This document shows, one piece after another, positions 21,701 to 36,700 of a stretch of 64,000 nt of DNA (positions within the stretch are counted from its first letter, which is position 1; each line of letters starts with the position of its first letter). The stretch is from Symsagittifera roscoffensis (taxonomy: Eukaryota; Xenacoelomorpha; Acoela; Convolutidae). Made by a program: the position numbers and the translations under genes. The notes beneath the pieces were generated by a model, which saw only the letters and a list, made by a program, of their open reading frames with translations, made no database searches and was not told the DNA's origin. The stretch is taken from positions 30,010,318 to 30,074,317 of the forward strand of contig NC_087068.1 of the NCBI RefSeq assembly GCF_963678635.1, written 5' to 3'.

Positions 21701-24700
21701 ACTGGTTTGTAGTTTTTGATTTTTTGTCTTATTTCGAGCAAATAAAGCGAGCGAGCAGTCTTTAATTACCTCAAAAGCTTACAATAGCTTAATTTGAAAA
21801 GTAAAACTTTAGTTTTACTTGGGTATTGTTAGTATTCTTTGAGCATTTTAGCGCTTTTTCGTAATCATATTTTTCAAAAACTCAAAAAATTTCAAAAACT
21901 TAAAAATAACTTTTGAAAATTTTTTGTTTGATTTATTTTTGTTTTTCTAGTAAATTTTCAACCAAAAATTGTTTATCAATTTGCTTATTTTAACTTGAAT
22001 GTCGAATATAACTAATGCCCAGTTTTTTGTTCAGTTCTTTTATTACAGCACGCCAAAAAAAACGACAATAGTTTGAAAAACTTGCTTGTATTTTTTTAAG
22101 ACTATGGTCGGAACATTCTTGTTACTTACACAGGAACCGGCTATCCTTGTTATATCTGGTAGATGGCAAAAAGAGCAAAGAACAAAAGAAATCCGACTGA
22201 AAAGGTTTATTTCCTAGTAGTTTTTGTTCCGACCATTGAAAAAGGGGAGGACTTTGTACTTGGGTGTGGTTTAGTTTTTTTTCCATGCAAAATTAGGTGC
22301 TACAAATAATCATCGGACTGGATTGAGTGATATAGCATAATAAAGCCCTTACAGTCGTGATTCAAACCACATATATGCGTTTCTGCATTTTGTTTATTTT
22401 AATGTTTTGCAAATTGTTTTTTCTATTTACTTACTTTACTATGACTGTCGAATATACCTAATCTCAGTTTTTTGTTCAGCTCCTTTAATCACACCACGCA
22501 GAAAGAAAACGACAATAGTTTGAAAAAATTTTGTTTTATTTCTTAAGAACATGGTCGGAACATTCTGTGCCACCTGCACACAGTAACCGGCTATCTTTGT
22601 TGATATCTGGTTTTATTTCAGATTAAAACCAAAAACAAGATTATTTGAAAGTTACAGCTCTCAAAAATGGTCCTTTTCTACAAAATAACGAGGATAATTA
22701 TTGCCCAAATACATGAATCCGTTAGGTTTTTGGGATACAAAAGTTGTCCTAGTGTATGGCGGCAGGATGGGGGGTGGGGGGGGGGGGTAAGTGGAGGAGA
22801 GACAAAGTGTTGTGAGTTGAAGAGAGTGGTTGTGTAGAAGATAGGTCCCCGCTTCACAAACTCGAAAGGTTGCAGGTTCGAAGCCCACCAGGGGCGGATC
22901 TAGGATTTTATTGAGGGGAGAGGATTTTATCTAGGACTTTGTGTATAAATTGTTTTCAATTTTAGGCCCTTTTTGGAAGGTTCTGACCAAAAAAAAACAG
23001 ATTTTTTTTGACAGGCGTTCATCCCTTCAAATTATTACACACTGACACTGAATGAGGAAGGAGCTTTTAGCAAAAAATAGTGTTGTCAGCTTTAAAAAAA
23101 TAGATGCCGTGCATTAGTACCACGGAGGATTCTCTATGTGGCGAGGGGTTCGAATCACTGGAGGGGGGCTTTATTTTACTTTCTTTGGATGATAAACTGT
23201 CCGTCCTAAAAATGTTGATCTCACAAACAACTCTTGTTTATGTAGACGCTGCAGTCGTGGATGGCGTCTTCTTTCGCCCAAAACAGTCCACCCCAGTTTG
23301 TGAACACTCAATTGAGCGAGGAGCTCCTCAATATACACAAGCAGACAGTGATCAACACTGTCAAAGAAAAGTTCAAACACGTAGACGAATACCTGAAGAT
23401 GCAATTTGGTAATTTCACGAAAACTAAAAAAAATAAATACGTTCGTTTACAAGAGGGAATAAATTTGCCTATCATTACAAAATCAATTAAGTCTATCTTT
23501 GAAGAACCCCAAAAAGACCAGTTAGTTGCCTATCGACCTACTTGAGAACAATAGGGTTCGGAAACAAAAAAGCTAAGAGCTAGGTTTAATTTTTTACCAT
23601 TACGCAGTCAATAACTGATGAATCAAATTTATTTCATGAAATTTGTGATTACCAATTTAGTCTTCTAGTTTGCGACAAAATGTTTTTTGTTTGTTTGTTT
23701 CAGTTGACAAGTTCAGCTACCTGATAGACGGGGAAGCAGCACAGAGTGTGCAGAAGTTCCTCAATGATCCCGAGCAGACATTTGCCACTATTGAGAAGGT
23801 AACTCACTTGATCATTTTTGCCACAATTCTCCCTTCCAGGTTTTGAACACTTCGGTCAACAAATCACCTATCCGTCTTCCACAACAAACTTTTTTGTTCA
23901 GATGTTTCTAGGACACCAATGTCTAAGGATGCATTTAGAGAGGAACGATTATTTGGTAGAAAGGTTCCACGAAGCACATATTTAAAGGAGGCATAACGTA
24001 TTTTTTCGATTTTAATTGTGTCGCCCGAAACTTTTTGCTTCAACTAAATTAGAGAACCGAAAATCGGCGATCATTTCATTACTTTTTGGACCGTCTTTTT
24101 AGTTTTCTTGGAAAAACCTAAATATCTTCCTAGTCGACAAAAGATGGTTTGCTAGCAAAATTCTTACATGTGAGGGCCATCTTGCTAGATCTTTTTACAA
24201 GAAAAACATCCTTAAAACTCTTTCATGAAAAGTTGTTCGGACCACCTGAAAAACACTGTGGACATTCTAGTTGATAAAGGGTCACAGAACTCCAGTGAAG
24301 GAGGAATGTTTTTCAGGAAGCACAGTCGTTTTGGAAAACTTGTAACGAGATCCGAATCCTAGACGCCATTCACACCGTCTCTCTCTTTGAAATCGGATGC
24401 CAGGACATCAAAAGAGGTCTATGCGACAGAGCCAAAAATTTCGCAGGCATAAACCTGAACAAACTGGTCGATGAAATTCGGAAAACTAACCAAGGCATTT
24501 GCACGGCTTACAACGAAATTGAAGACGTGTGTCTCAAGAGTGCAAAAACTACTGAGGAACTTATGGAACAGTTGTCGTTTGTTGAAAACGCAAGAAGTAT
24601 TGGATCTTTGCAGCTGACTGACAAAATTAAAATGACCTTGAAGCACTTTTTAGTCCTGACTGATACGCATTTGTTCACATCTGAAGACGTGGAGTTGATC

Positions 24701-27700
24701 AATTCTGCGGTCACGTGGCCTACTAGGGCGGCACCCATTTTTGACAAACATGACGAGGTAATTGATTAAAGAAACTAGATTTTTGTCATAATGAGAATAA
24801 TTTGTAATCGAAAGCTGTTTGCGCAATATCAGTAAAATTGTTTCTATTAGGATCTTTTGTTTCTAATTAAAATCTATTGTATTAGATTGTCGACAAAGTC
24901 CGTCGTCATCGAGAAGATCTCCTCGCCAAAGTCCGAGAGCGAATGTTAGTCGAACTTGCCAAACTACGAATCAAAGCCTCCGAGCTGCGCGATTGCAAGG
25001 ATATGGACCAAATGGGAACCTACGTGAACGAAGTCAGAAACATCCAGAAAAGAATGCTGGACGTTAAAGAGGATATCGCGTTTGTCCAAAAAGAGGAGCA
25101 GTTATTTAAGACGACTGTTGAGAATTACTCGGATGTGGAGGAGATTCAGAATATGGTGGAACCCTATCATCGGCTGTTTGGAATTGTGACGCGTTGGCAG
25201 AAATCTGAGAAAAAGTAAAGATGATTGCCTGATGAATAACTCTATTTAGAAACACAAAAACTCGGACACATCATGCTTTTCATTCATCTTCGGGTGTTCA
25301 TTATCTGAACCTATGATCACAAATTGAAGGAAATCATACGCTTCAAGGTTTCTTGAATTGAGATGAAACAACTAAGGCAAAATTACGTTAATAAAAATTA
25401 GACAAAAATACTGCTTCGTTATTATTATTTTTTGGTTTTAACATGACGTGAATTAACAGGTGGATGGACGGATCCTTTTTCGACCTGCAGCCTGAAACGA
25501 TCTCGAGTGAAGTGCAAGAGTACTACACCGAACTCTATAAGATATCTAAGTTCTTCAACCAGCTGCAGAAGCGTGAAATGATGGAGAAGAGGAACAAAGG
25601 TGAACACAATCTTACATGTCTTAATTACTCCTAAAGAAAGTTTTAATCATTGTTTTTATTCGGTCACTGTATTTCAAATTTTATTTAAAACCCTTTTCTA
25701 GCTATGAAAGGTTGGTTTGTTACAATTAACATGATCATTTATTGGCATATCAACGCCACCGACATTGAACTGCACCGATTTTGGCGGATCAAAACTATCT
25801 CATCTAAATGTGGTAATTACATAACAATGATTCACTTACATTGATTATTCTTAAGAGGGTCTGAAGAAAAAGAAGGAAAACGACGATGGGGGACTGATTC
25901 AGGAGCAGATGCCGGCCATTTTAGTATGTCAGAGGATCCTGCATGACATCAAGAAGTTCAAGGAGTTCATCCCACTCATTGGTCTGTCCAATTCTCTATT
26001 TCAATATACTTTTTTGGATTGATTCATGAAATCAGATATGGTAATATTATCTGCCAATTGCACTCTTAGTGTAATTTTGTTTTCTTTTCATTTTTTGGAA
26101 GTGTTTCTTCAAGCATGTTTTCTTACAAGGCTCGACAATCTATTGGTTTTGCATGGCTTTAGAGATGATGTTACACATGGATTTAAAAAATCTGAGCACT
26201 CGCTGATTAGATAAAGTTTTGGTATAAGTTTGCCTCTTTGCAGTTGAAATTGAAAGTTTTCCATGTTTTTTTTTCTTCACTTTTGTGACGTAATTCGCGT
26301 AATGCAACTGGTGTGACGTAACTCGGGTAGTGATGCAACTGATGTGACATAACTGTTCCTACTCCCAGGTATCCTGCGTACTCCTGGCATCACCACTCGT
26401 CACTGGGAAGAGATGAGTTTCATAGCGGGAAAGAGCATCATGCCAGATGTGTCCACTTCTATGCGCAAGATGCTCAAACTAGACCTCATGTCTCTTCAGG
26501 AGAAGTTCGAGAACGTCAGTGCCGGAGCAGCCAAGGTCAGCCTTTGTTCACGTCTTTTATATATCTTATATGTTACATTATCATGGTTTCCTTTTAAATA
26601 AACGGATTTGGTTTTGTGAATTTGTGACCTTGAACAACTTTATCTTTTTAATCAATTAAGAAAAGTTGCAATGTTTTGGTCAAAGACCGAAAGAAAATTT
26701 TAAGCAAAATTTGCGTTTATTAAGTTAAATGGTTTCCCCATCGAGCTATACTGTCCTAACACAAACTATCAAGACTCTAATTCGCGTTTTGGGAAAAATA
26801 TTCTAGGTGATTTTCCAACAAATTCCAAAAAAAATTCAAATTGTTTTGTTCGCAAATTGTTTTGTTCGCAATTTTCTTTTTTTTTCTGTTTGTTTGTTAA
26901 TTCAGGAGTACTCTCTGGAGAAAAGTATGGAGAAGATGAAGGAGGAGTGGAATGAATTGGAGTTCCCCCTCCTGCAGTACAGGGACACCGACTACAGGAT
27001 ACTCTCTTCTGTGGATGAGATCCAGCTGGTACTGGATGAGCACATAATAAAGACACAGACTATGAGGGGGTCTCCCTTCATCAAACCATTTGCAAACGAC
27101 ATTAAGGTATCTGAATGGAACCAGGTGAAAAAATCAAGACGAAAAAATTTAATTCTTGGATCACCAAGTTTTTTTCTTGGTGAGCACTGAAAAATAAAAA
27201 TTGTGTTTTATTCTTCTTAAAAAAGCTAAAAGTCTAATTGAGAATAATTTTTCATTTTTTTGATGAATTTTATAATCATTATTTGATTCACTTAAGTTTT
27301 ATGCCCATGTGATTTTTTGTTTTGCAAAAGAAATAATATACAAACCGCGAAAATTTTCCGTACAATAGCGTAGTGTACCAAATTGCTCCGAAGACAAAAG
27401 TTCCACTTACTATTACGTAGCCTCCAGCGGTATTGGCTAAGTTCAATGTCGCTGAGTCTAAGTTTGCAAAGGAGCCTAGCGCGACGTAAGAGGCGTTATC
27501 TTTGAGATCAGATGATCGTGTATCTGACCCCCTGCCAATGCAATCATAGAATGTTAGTACGAGCTCTGTTGACCTCTAGCTTCAGACGTACCACAGACTG
27601 ACTGATTTTGGCTGCAATATTGCTACGTGAAAGTTTTAGACGCACAAAAACGGCCTTGATTAGAAAAAAAGATCTTCTCTCAAGAAAAAACTTATTCTGA

Positions 27701-30700
27701 AATGAGGGAAAATAAAAGAAACATACTCGGCTTAGACAGGCCTGATAGGTCCTTTTTCCTCTGAGAATCGCAGAAACTTCATAAATTATTGCTTACCATT
27801 TTTTAATATTATTTTCGAGAAGCTGGCAGGGTGGGAGGGTAATAAGGGAGGGTTAAAGCCATGTTTACTAGATATGATTTAATTTGGAATTTGTATTTTT
27901 TTCTAAGCTTTGTGCGTTTTTGTTTAGTTTTTGCAGCTTAGATGAGTGCGTTGATTCAATTATCATTGATCTCTATAATAACTAGTTGGGTTATTCACTA
28001 TCTTTAAAACGTTTTGCTTCAGCGCTTTCAATTGTTTGTGATCATTGAATCCGCGAAAATTTCAAATCTAATATTTTGTGGTTTAAATCGACTGACTAAG
28101 TCGCCATTGGAATTGTATCTTGATATAGTCTCACGTCGCTACCTTTATTTCTATCTTTTCCTGTTTCCATCTTTAAACTACTTTCATTTTGCTGTGTTTG
28201 GGGAATAAATTAGTGAAACTTTGCCGGAAACTCTATTTGCAATACAAAATTTTTTTTCTAACCTTTGACCTAGTTTTTTTCCATAGTTTTTTTACAAGTT
28301 TTTTTATTTGCTGCTTATTTTCCAATTTTCTAAAATATTTATTTAATTATTTGCTTAGTTTGACGTAGCTGGCCTTCTTATTTTGAAATGTTCTAAGTTT
28401 TTGCTATTGTTTAAAAAGTGAATTTTTTCTATCCAAGTTAATCTAATTAGACGCAACTAACGCTATTTTTCGTTTTCATTCTGTGCGATATTAAAAAAAA
28501 AAACAATATTCATAAAGCTGAATAATTTCAGTTTTTCAAAAATTATCTTTCGCCAAATATCAGCTTTTTTGTTGTATTTGATTTCAAAAATTGTAAATTA
28601 ACTCTCACACAAGCGGTTATATGCACAAAAAATTCACAAAACTAGGTTTTCTTACCCTAAGCATTGATGTATTAAAATTTTTTCCTTGTCGGACTTTGGT
28701 CTTAATTTTTGCAAAAAGATTGAAAAAGTTTCTTAATGTCTGTGTGTTTATTACTTTATGATTCTGATAAAACTTGAACAGACAAAAGAGTGCGACAGTT
28801 TCAACTTAGTTTTCGAAAGATTTGTCTTGTTGTTATTGTTCGGACCATTGAAAAATTGGAGGAACTTTGTATCCGGGTGTATTTTGGTTCTTTTGTTTTA
28901 ATTTTTTATCCACTTTAAATCTGGTACCGAAAATAATCGTCGTTCTGGGTTGAGTGATGTATCATATTAGAATTCTTTTAAATCTTTTGATTTTTCGTCT
29001 AATTTCGAGCGAGTAAAGAGAGCGAGCAGGCTTATTTATGCTTAATTTAAGTCGCTTAGAATAGTGCATATATGTTTAATTTTTTTATTCGAGTGCTTGC
29101 AGTTTTTAACGCCATTTTGGTTTCTGCAAAAATAATTTTGAAAAAATTTTCAAATTTTTTAATTGATTTCTATTTGTTTCTTCAAAAAATGCTGTCCAGT
29201 TTGCTTTTTTTTGACTACGACTGTCGAGCATTTCTGAATTCTAGTTTTTGTTCAGATCTTTTTATCACACCACGCAGGAGAACGACACTAGTTTGTAAAA
29301 AAAATTGTTTGATGTGTGTTTCAAAACTATATGGTTGGAAATTTTGGTGCAAAATAGACAAACTGCAAAAATATATCTCCTTGTGGCAGTGTGATGAGCG
29401 CGCTACGTATTCGTTGGCTCTTCATTCCGATAACTACCAGGTGTTCTCACAAACAGTTTCAGCCCTGGTTTTGGAAAGTTCGCAAGATGTATCAACCCGA
29501 TTGCATAATTTTGTTCTCGGTCAAAATTGCTTTGAATGTTCTAAATTTGATTGTTTTCGGTCAGATAATTGCAGTTTTTCATGTTTTTGAATACTCCATT
29601 CTAATTGGCTCTCTAACAATCTGCCTTTTTATCACAAGTGACTCCACCTGATAGCATCATTTTTTGCTTTTTTCTTTTGCATGAACATCAGTTATGTTTT
29701 CTTAAGTGTCTTTTAAGATCAATCAGTCTCTCGCGATATTTCTGGGTAAGTATGAACTTGTTTCTATCGTGGAATTATGATTCAAGACGTAGAGGAATTT
29801 TGTTTGCATAAATATGGTTGTCGGCTCGAGTCTCGCAGTTGTGTTACAATTTGCTAAGTGAGTTCAGTTTCTGCAAGTTATTCATAGCTTAGCTGAGCTT
29901 AAATATGGAACCGTTAGGTTAAACTTCTGGTTGCTCAAGTTAAAAATATCTTTCGCAGGAATGGGAAGCGTTGCTGATCAACTTACAAGACACTATGGAC
30001 GAGATCCTCAAACTGCAAGGCCAATGGCTCTACCTGCAACCCATCTTCAGTTCTCCAGACATAGTGGACCAAATGTACGAAGAAGCGAATCTGTTCCAGA
30101 CTGTTAATTCATACTGGCAGCAGTTGATGACTCACTTCGACAAGGACCCTCATGTCATGGCGGCTATTAGTATGCCAGGGGTGGATGAGATTCTAGAGGA
30201 GAGTGCTAAGAAATTGGATGCGATTACCAAGGGGCTGAACATATATTTGGAGAAGAAGAGAAAATTCTTCCCGAGGTGGGTGTCCTCGCTTTAAAAAAAA
30301 ACTTATGATGGAGCTCCAAATTTTCATCGATAAAAAATTTTCAATCGTTTTCTTAAAAACTTGAGAAAATTACAAAGTCAGGACAAAAATTGCGTGAATT
30401 TTTTTTGCGCCTTTTCAGACAGATTAGTTTAGTTTGATTGCTTGAAACTGGGCCTAGAATAAAATAATAACAACAGTTTTATTTCTGCGTATCTCAGAGC
30501 TTATATCAAACCTTGTTCAGCCTGCTCGAGGAAATTACGTTTCTATTACATCTATAGTTAAATGAAATCCTCAGATAAGTATTGTTGCATAGGTTCTTCT
30601 TCCTCTCTAATGATGAGATGCTTGAGATTCTGTCGGAAACCAAGGACCCCACCAAAGTGCAGCCCCACCTGAAGAAGTGCTTCGAGGGAATAGGCAAACT

Positions 30701-33700
30701 GGAGTTCAACTCCAAAATGGATGTCACAGCACTAAGGTCACCCGAGGACGAAGCGGTAAATTATTATTGCTTGAGCCAGCCCAGAAAAGTTACCATAAAA
30801 ACTGCTTATAGTTCTTTAAAAGGGGCACAACACTGGCACAACAGCGGCTTCCCGTGATGAGCTGTACAGCTCGTATGTCGGTCCATTCCCTCGCTGATAA
30901 ATTGTCTGAAACCTGACAAGAATTAATAGTTATGCTTGAATCATAGAGCCATGGACTTAAGAGCATGTAGTTAACTAAAACATTACTGTGTTCTTTTTTT
31001 TGTTAGACTCTTTCTGTTTTGTAAAAGTTACTATATTTATTTGGTCTAAGAATTTTCAAATTAGGTTTTTACTAAAAAGACGTCGTTACTCGAAAATCTT
31101 GTTAAGAAAGGAACATGAATTTAAGCATTCCTGGTTAGCGACACTGCCATCAATTCAATAATGATTTTTGTTTGCAGGTCCATTTCGATAAACCGCTCTG
31201 TATCGTGGACTGTCTCGGCTCAGTGGAAAAGTGGCTGCTCAAAGTGCAGAATGCCATGTTTGACACTGTGAGGTCCAAGATAGCGGCTGCCAGGGGCAAG
31301 TACAGTCCGGACCAGAGGGCGGAGTGGGTTGTGAAGTGGCCTGCCCAGGTGGTGTTGTGTGTGAGCCAGATTGTGTGGACTGCTGAGGTGCACAGAGAAC
31401 TGAAAGAAGTGGGCGGCAACCTCTCCAGGTAAGCAATTAACTTTTCAAACTTTTCAGATTTTTCAAACTACGAATTTAATAGTCTTCAGTTTCAATTTTT
31501 GACTTCTTCGATAATGAAGTAATTACTTTATCACTGCAGAATCAATTACTTCAATTATTATAGTAGTACTGTAAAAAGACCAGTTGGTATAGTGTATTTT
31601 TTGACTGGATCAAACCGGATCCTATTTCGTTGAGACGATGCTTCGAGTGTTCTTGAAAAGAATGGATACTATCAGGTCAAATAATTGCCCATTAATTTTG
31701 CTCCACAAATTCAAAATGATTCTCAGAAGGCTGGAGTTTTTCATTTCTTATAACTTAATCTGCTCTCCAGGTATTACGACGTGTGTGAGGGTGAAGTGAA
31801 GGAGATGGTGAACATCATCAGGGGAGATCTCCCTCCCGGACTCCGAATCACTCTGGGATCCCTGGTCACTATCGAGGTCAAGGCCAGAGACATTGTGAAG
31901 GAACTAGCGCAGAAAGGTATCTATTTTTGAGATTTATTACTCTCTAAATCAGATAGATTGGAATCTCAAATTTAAATTTTATGATTGCGCTTTGTTAAAA
32001 ATGGCTGCTGTGTGTATATGTGTTGCTTCGTTGTCAAAACGCATCTTAAATGCATCCTAAACAAATGAAAACAAGGATAGCCGGTTGCCGTGAAAGTAGC
32101 ACAGAATGTTCTGACCACATTCACAGAACAAAAAATTTTCTTCCTTTTCAAATTACTCACTTTTCTTCAGCGTCGAGTGATGATAGAACTATTCGAACGC
32201 TTAGAAACTCAGAGAACTCGGCATAAATGACTACAATTGTCTTCAAAAAATAAATGAACAAAAAAGCGAAAAGTTTTTTTCCAAAAAATGTTTTGACAAC
32301 TTTGAAATTTTTTTTTTACCAGGGAAGCGTTAAATAAAGCTTCCAAAACTAGTTTTTGTTATAGTAAAATAGAATGTTTTTTTTTAGCCTAAAATGCTAA
32401 GTTTCATATATTGGAAGCGCAACTCAATCGCTTCAATTGCTTGAACTTTGGCTAAAACTCAAAAATTTTAAACCAGTTTTTGTCAAATTTTTGAAAATTT
32501 TTCCAAATGTCGCTCGAATTACGACTGAAAGGGTTCTAACAATGATCAAACCCAGTCCGATGATTGTTTATGGCACTTGATTTCGGATGGAAAACAAAAA
32601 AGAAGCAAGAATAGCCGGTTGCTGTGCAAGTAGCACATAATTTTTGAACTATATTCATAAAAACATTAAGGGTGAATTAATTTAGTTTTTTTTTTCAAAA
32701 TGGTGTCGCTTCTATTGCGTAGTGTTTTTTGAGAACTATACAAAAACCTAGAAAGTTAGTGAATTAGGTAAGATTGACAACATTTTTTTTTCAAAAAATG
32801 AATACCAAACAAAAATTTTCTTATTATTTGTACCATTATTTTTTGGAGAAAAATTTATATTTTTTTCTATAACAAATTATTGTTACTTGATAGCATTACT
32901 TGCTCAAAAAAGACAAAAAATTAAAAAATTCAAACCAGTTTTTTTTTCGTTTTTTTGAAAATGTTTTGGAAAATTTTTCAAGTGTTCGAAACTCGACTGA
33001 AAGGGTTTTAATTCACTCAACCCAGTCTGATGTCTTTTTGTGGTACCTGATTTTGCGTGAAAAACAAAAAAAGAACGAAACTAAAAAAGAACAATACAAA
33101 CAAATTATCTCCACGTTTTTTGAAGGGTCGGAACAAAGAAATTAAAACACACTCGAATACAAAGTTTTTTCCCATTTTCAAGGGTAGGAACAACAAAATT
33201 TCCCGGTCGCTGCGCAAGTATCATAGTTTCGGACAATTTTTTATTTAAGGTCGATCAATTTGATTTTCCGAGCTATTCGAAAATAATATAAGGACCTCAT
33301 TTTGCCATAAATTTTCTGCGCCGCAGACCGCAGTCAATTTTTTCAAAAAACAGGCCACAAAAAGCGTTGTTTTTTGCCACTTTTTGGAAAATTTTGTCTA
33401 AAAATTAGCGTTTTTTCTGCGTGCTCCCCCTTCAAAATTAGTTACATTGGCGTCAAAGGCGCCTTTAGAAAATTTTTGAGGTTGGTCAGCCAAAAATTGA
33501 TGTCGACCTTTTGGAAAAATTTGACAACTAGAATTCAGGGGAGGGGTTGCTCACCTCTGCACGCTACCGTATGATACCATAATTAAACCTCTACGAGCTT
33601 TCTTGAAGGTATCTAAATTTGCGTGGAAAAATGCGCTATGATCGTTTACACTCTTTGATAGCAGTCGAAAAACAAGAAGTTGCCACTGCTTGAATCCATT

Positions 33701-36700
33701 GAAGCGGATCTAAATTTTGGGCGTTGGGTAATTTATTTCTGTTAAACTAAACTTAAATGTAATGAACGCATAATTAACTTAAATAGTCGTTAAATCAGCA
33801 GCTGTGAAATTCAGGAGTGCACTCTGAAAATGACTTCCAGTGGCTGGCACAGTTGCGATACTACTTCGAAGAGGGAAGTGCTGTGGTTCGACTCATAAAC
33901 GCCACAGTGCCATATGGAAACGAGTACCTAGGAAACACCACTCGACTCGTCATCACTCCCCTAACTGACAGGTAGGACATCGGAACTGAGCACTGCTTTG
34001 AAGGTTTATTTGATCGTAATTGTGAAGGTGCTAGGTACTCTAATTCTGTTAACAGATGTTACCGAACACTGATTGGCGCTTTCCATTTGAAATTGGGCGG
34101 GGCGCCGGAGGGTCCTGCAGGAACTGGTAAAACGGAAACAACCAAGGATTTGGCGAAAGCACTGGCCCTACAGTGCATAGTGTTCAACTGCTCTGATGGG
34201 CTGGACTACTTGGCAATGGGAAAAGTGAAGATTTTTTTTTATCATCGCTTCATGGGCTCAGGTTGTTCAGCCGAAAGGCGAACTCCAGTAGAACAAATTA
34301 AAACAGTCTTCTTGCATGATGCTATACAAATTTGCGGTCAAAATTTTCATGCTTCCCTGGCTCAACAGCTGATTACCATTTCTTTTTTAAAAAGTTTCAT
34401 CGAAATCTGGCAAAATTTTGTTGCTATATCTTCGATTTATATGTTTATGACTATACTTGCGCCGTATTCTCTTTTTGTGCATTGTTTTGATGTCGAATCT
34501 TATAGATTGCCAAGTTTTGATAGCATCTATTTTTTTGAGAAACCATTTTTCCCCCTCAAAAGCAACTTGAGGAACTTGTTTTAGTTCTTCAAAGGCCTTG
34601 CTTCTTCCGGCTGCTGGGCCTGCTTCGACGAATTTAACCGGATAGAGGTGGAAGTGCTCTCAGTTGTGGCGCAACAGATACTAGTCATTCAAAAGGCACT
34701 TCAAGCAGGCACACTTTTCTTCGAGTTCGAGGGTGCGCGGCTGGAGTTGAGCAGGAGCTGCTTTGTGGCCATTACCATGAATCCAGGATATCAGGGTCGC
34801 TCGGAGCTGCCTGATAACTTAAAGGTTTGATAAATAAATTAATGTTTTTGGTAATGATTTTCAAAATCATCATATTTAGTCGACATCATTTTTTTTATTG
34901 TGTCGATTCTGAGTTCCATTTCGTGTAAATTTTGATTAAATGGCCAAAAAGTGTTCAAAAAGTTATTAATTTGGGGTTTTTTAACTATTGTGATAAAAAT
35001 TTGTTCAAAAAATCTTGAATGATTATTGAAAACACTGAAAACAAAAAGTTTCATGAGCTGGTCTTGAAGGAAAATTTATAAGCGAGTCTATATATCTCAA
35101 AGCCGCAAAATTCATTTCAGTGTTTTCCTCCGCTACTCATCTTCTTAATGCAAAATCTGCAAAATCAGACCTGTTCATTACTTGAAAGTTGTTCAAATCA
35201 TAAAAGATGAAGTCCATCAATGCAAAAAACCTGGCCTGATGATTCATGCAAATTTTTCCAGGTTTTGTTTCGCACGGTCGCAATGATGGTGCCAGACTAC
35301 GCCCTCATAGGCGAGATATCCCTCTACTCCTCCGGATTCCTGGACGCGAAGAACTTGGCGCGGAAGATAGTGATGACTTACAGGCTGTGCTCGGAACAGT
35401 TGTCCAGTCAGCCCCATTATGACTACGGAATGAGGGCGGTTAAGGCTGTGCTGGTGGCTGCGCGAAACTTCAAGTTGAAGTTGCCCAAGGATTCAGAGGA
35501 TGTTTTGGTGAATTGGATGAGTCCGAATTCTACAGATTAACATTATAAAAGTTTAACCAAAAATAATAAGCGGAAAACAATAGAAAGTATTAATCGATTA
35601 ATTCAAATCTGTGAGTTTAACTTCTTATAATGTCTTCACAATATTCATAAGAAGTGGCGAAAACTCAGTGATCACTTTTTGTGCAACTAATATAAAATCA
35701 ACATCTTTTTTGATTAGGTATTTGCTATTTGCTGAATCAAATGTTTATTTTTAGGTCCTCAGGTCAGTGCGTGACGTCAACCTTCCGAAATTTCTGGCCC
35801 AAGATGTGCCTCTGTTCGAGGGCATTCTCAAAGACCTCTTTACAGACATAGAGGCGATGAAGCCAGCCTACTATGACATGTTCTTCTCGTCGGTGGGGGT
35901 GGCTTGTGAGAAGTTGAGCAGGGAGTTGACAGATGCGTTCAAGGAGAAAGTGTCCCAGACTTATGAGATGATGCTGGTCAGACATGGGTTAGTTTATGTT
36001 TGGTTGGAACAATGTTCCGGCGCTATTTTGCAGATTGATTTATAACTTACAAAGGCTGATGATCATTAGCGCAATGGATAACAGCGTTTAGCACCAAGAA
36101 TAAAAACCTTATCAATAGTTAGAACATGCATCCCTTCCGGTTTTCATTCTTTCAACAATAGACCAAAGTTCTTCTGTAACTCTAGAAAAAATAACTAAGT
36201 CAGAAATGCATGTTTTTTAGCGGGAAGGAGTAACATAGCTATCAACCGGCTATACTTGTTCATTTAGGTTTATGCTGGTCGGTGAACCATATGGCAGCAA
36301 GACTTCTATTCTACGAGTGCTGGCTGAAACACTGAACTTAATCGCACTGGATCCCAGCAGTGCCTCCTTCAACGAACAGGGCGTGGTCTTTTCCACAATC
36401 AACCCTAAGGCAATCACTCTTGCTCAGCTGTACGGCGCTTTTGACAGTTCAACTCAAGATGTAATTATATTCATATGCGTTGAAACATACTTATTTTTGG
36501 AAAAATTGCACAAAAAATTCTATCGGATTTATAGTTTGAAATTGAACAAAATGTTGATGCTATTTAGCTGAAAATTTATCATGCCCTATATCAAATAAAA
36601 AAGAGAAGCAAAATTAAAAGATGTGTCATTTTTTATGCTATTATTTGCTCTGAAGTGTTTGACTTTGATCTATTTGTTTCAGACTGGATACTACGAACAA

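Larger units (their letters stand above)
20464..23245 (+). other. Intron 7 (2.8 kb)
   Basis: Mostly four successive C-family copies in one orientation (20648-22601), then a tRNA-like segment (about 22800-22888) and a hAT fragment. The first 180 bases and 23000-23245 show nothing firm. Confidence 0.6.
31917..33814 (+). other. Intron 19 (1.9 kb)
   Basis: Filled by two and a half tandem C-family copies on the minus strand (32071-33290) followed by an inverted hAT fragment (33290-33560). 33561-33814 shows nothing. Confidence 0.65.

Noticed and set aside
23101-23170. tRNA-like segment with GGGGTTCGAATC
   Set aside because: A B-box-like word alone; no cloverleaf stems or A-box could be drawn.
29072-29590. 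172-codon plus-strand open frame in intron 15
   Set aside because: The first half is C-family repeat sequence matching intron 7 copies; no dynein or other protein similarity.
34225-34584. Read-through of exon 21 into intron 21 for 119 codons
   Set aside because: Splicing at GTGAAG/TTTTAG restores the invariant AMGK-FFKG join; the read-through peptide is T-rich intron sequence.
36210-36267. C-element 3' tip (CAACCGGCTATACTTGTT) next to the exon 25 acceptor, as a transposon-derived splice site
   Set aside because: Only about 20 bases match and the hairpin is missing, so chance or deep decay cannot be separated.
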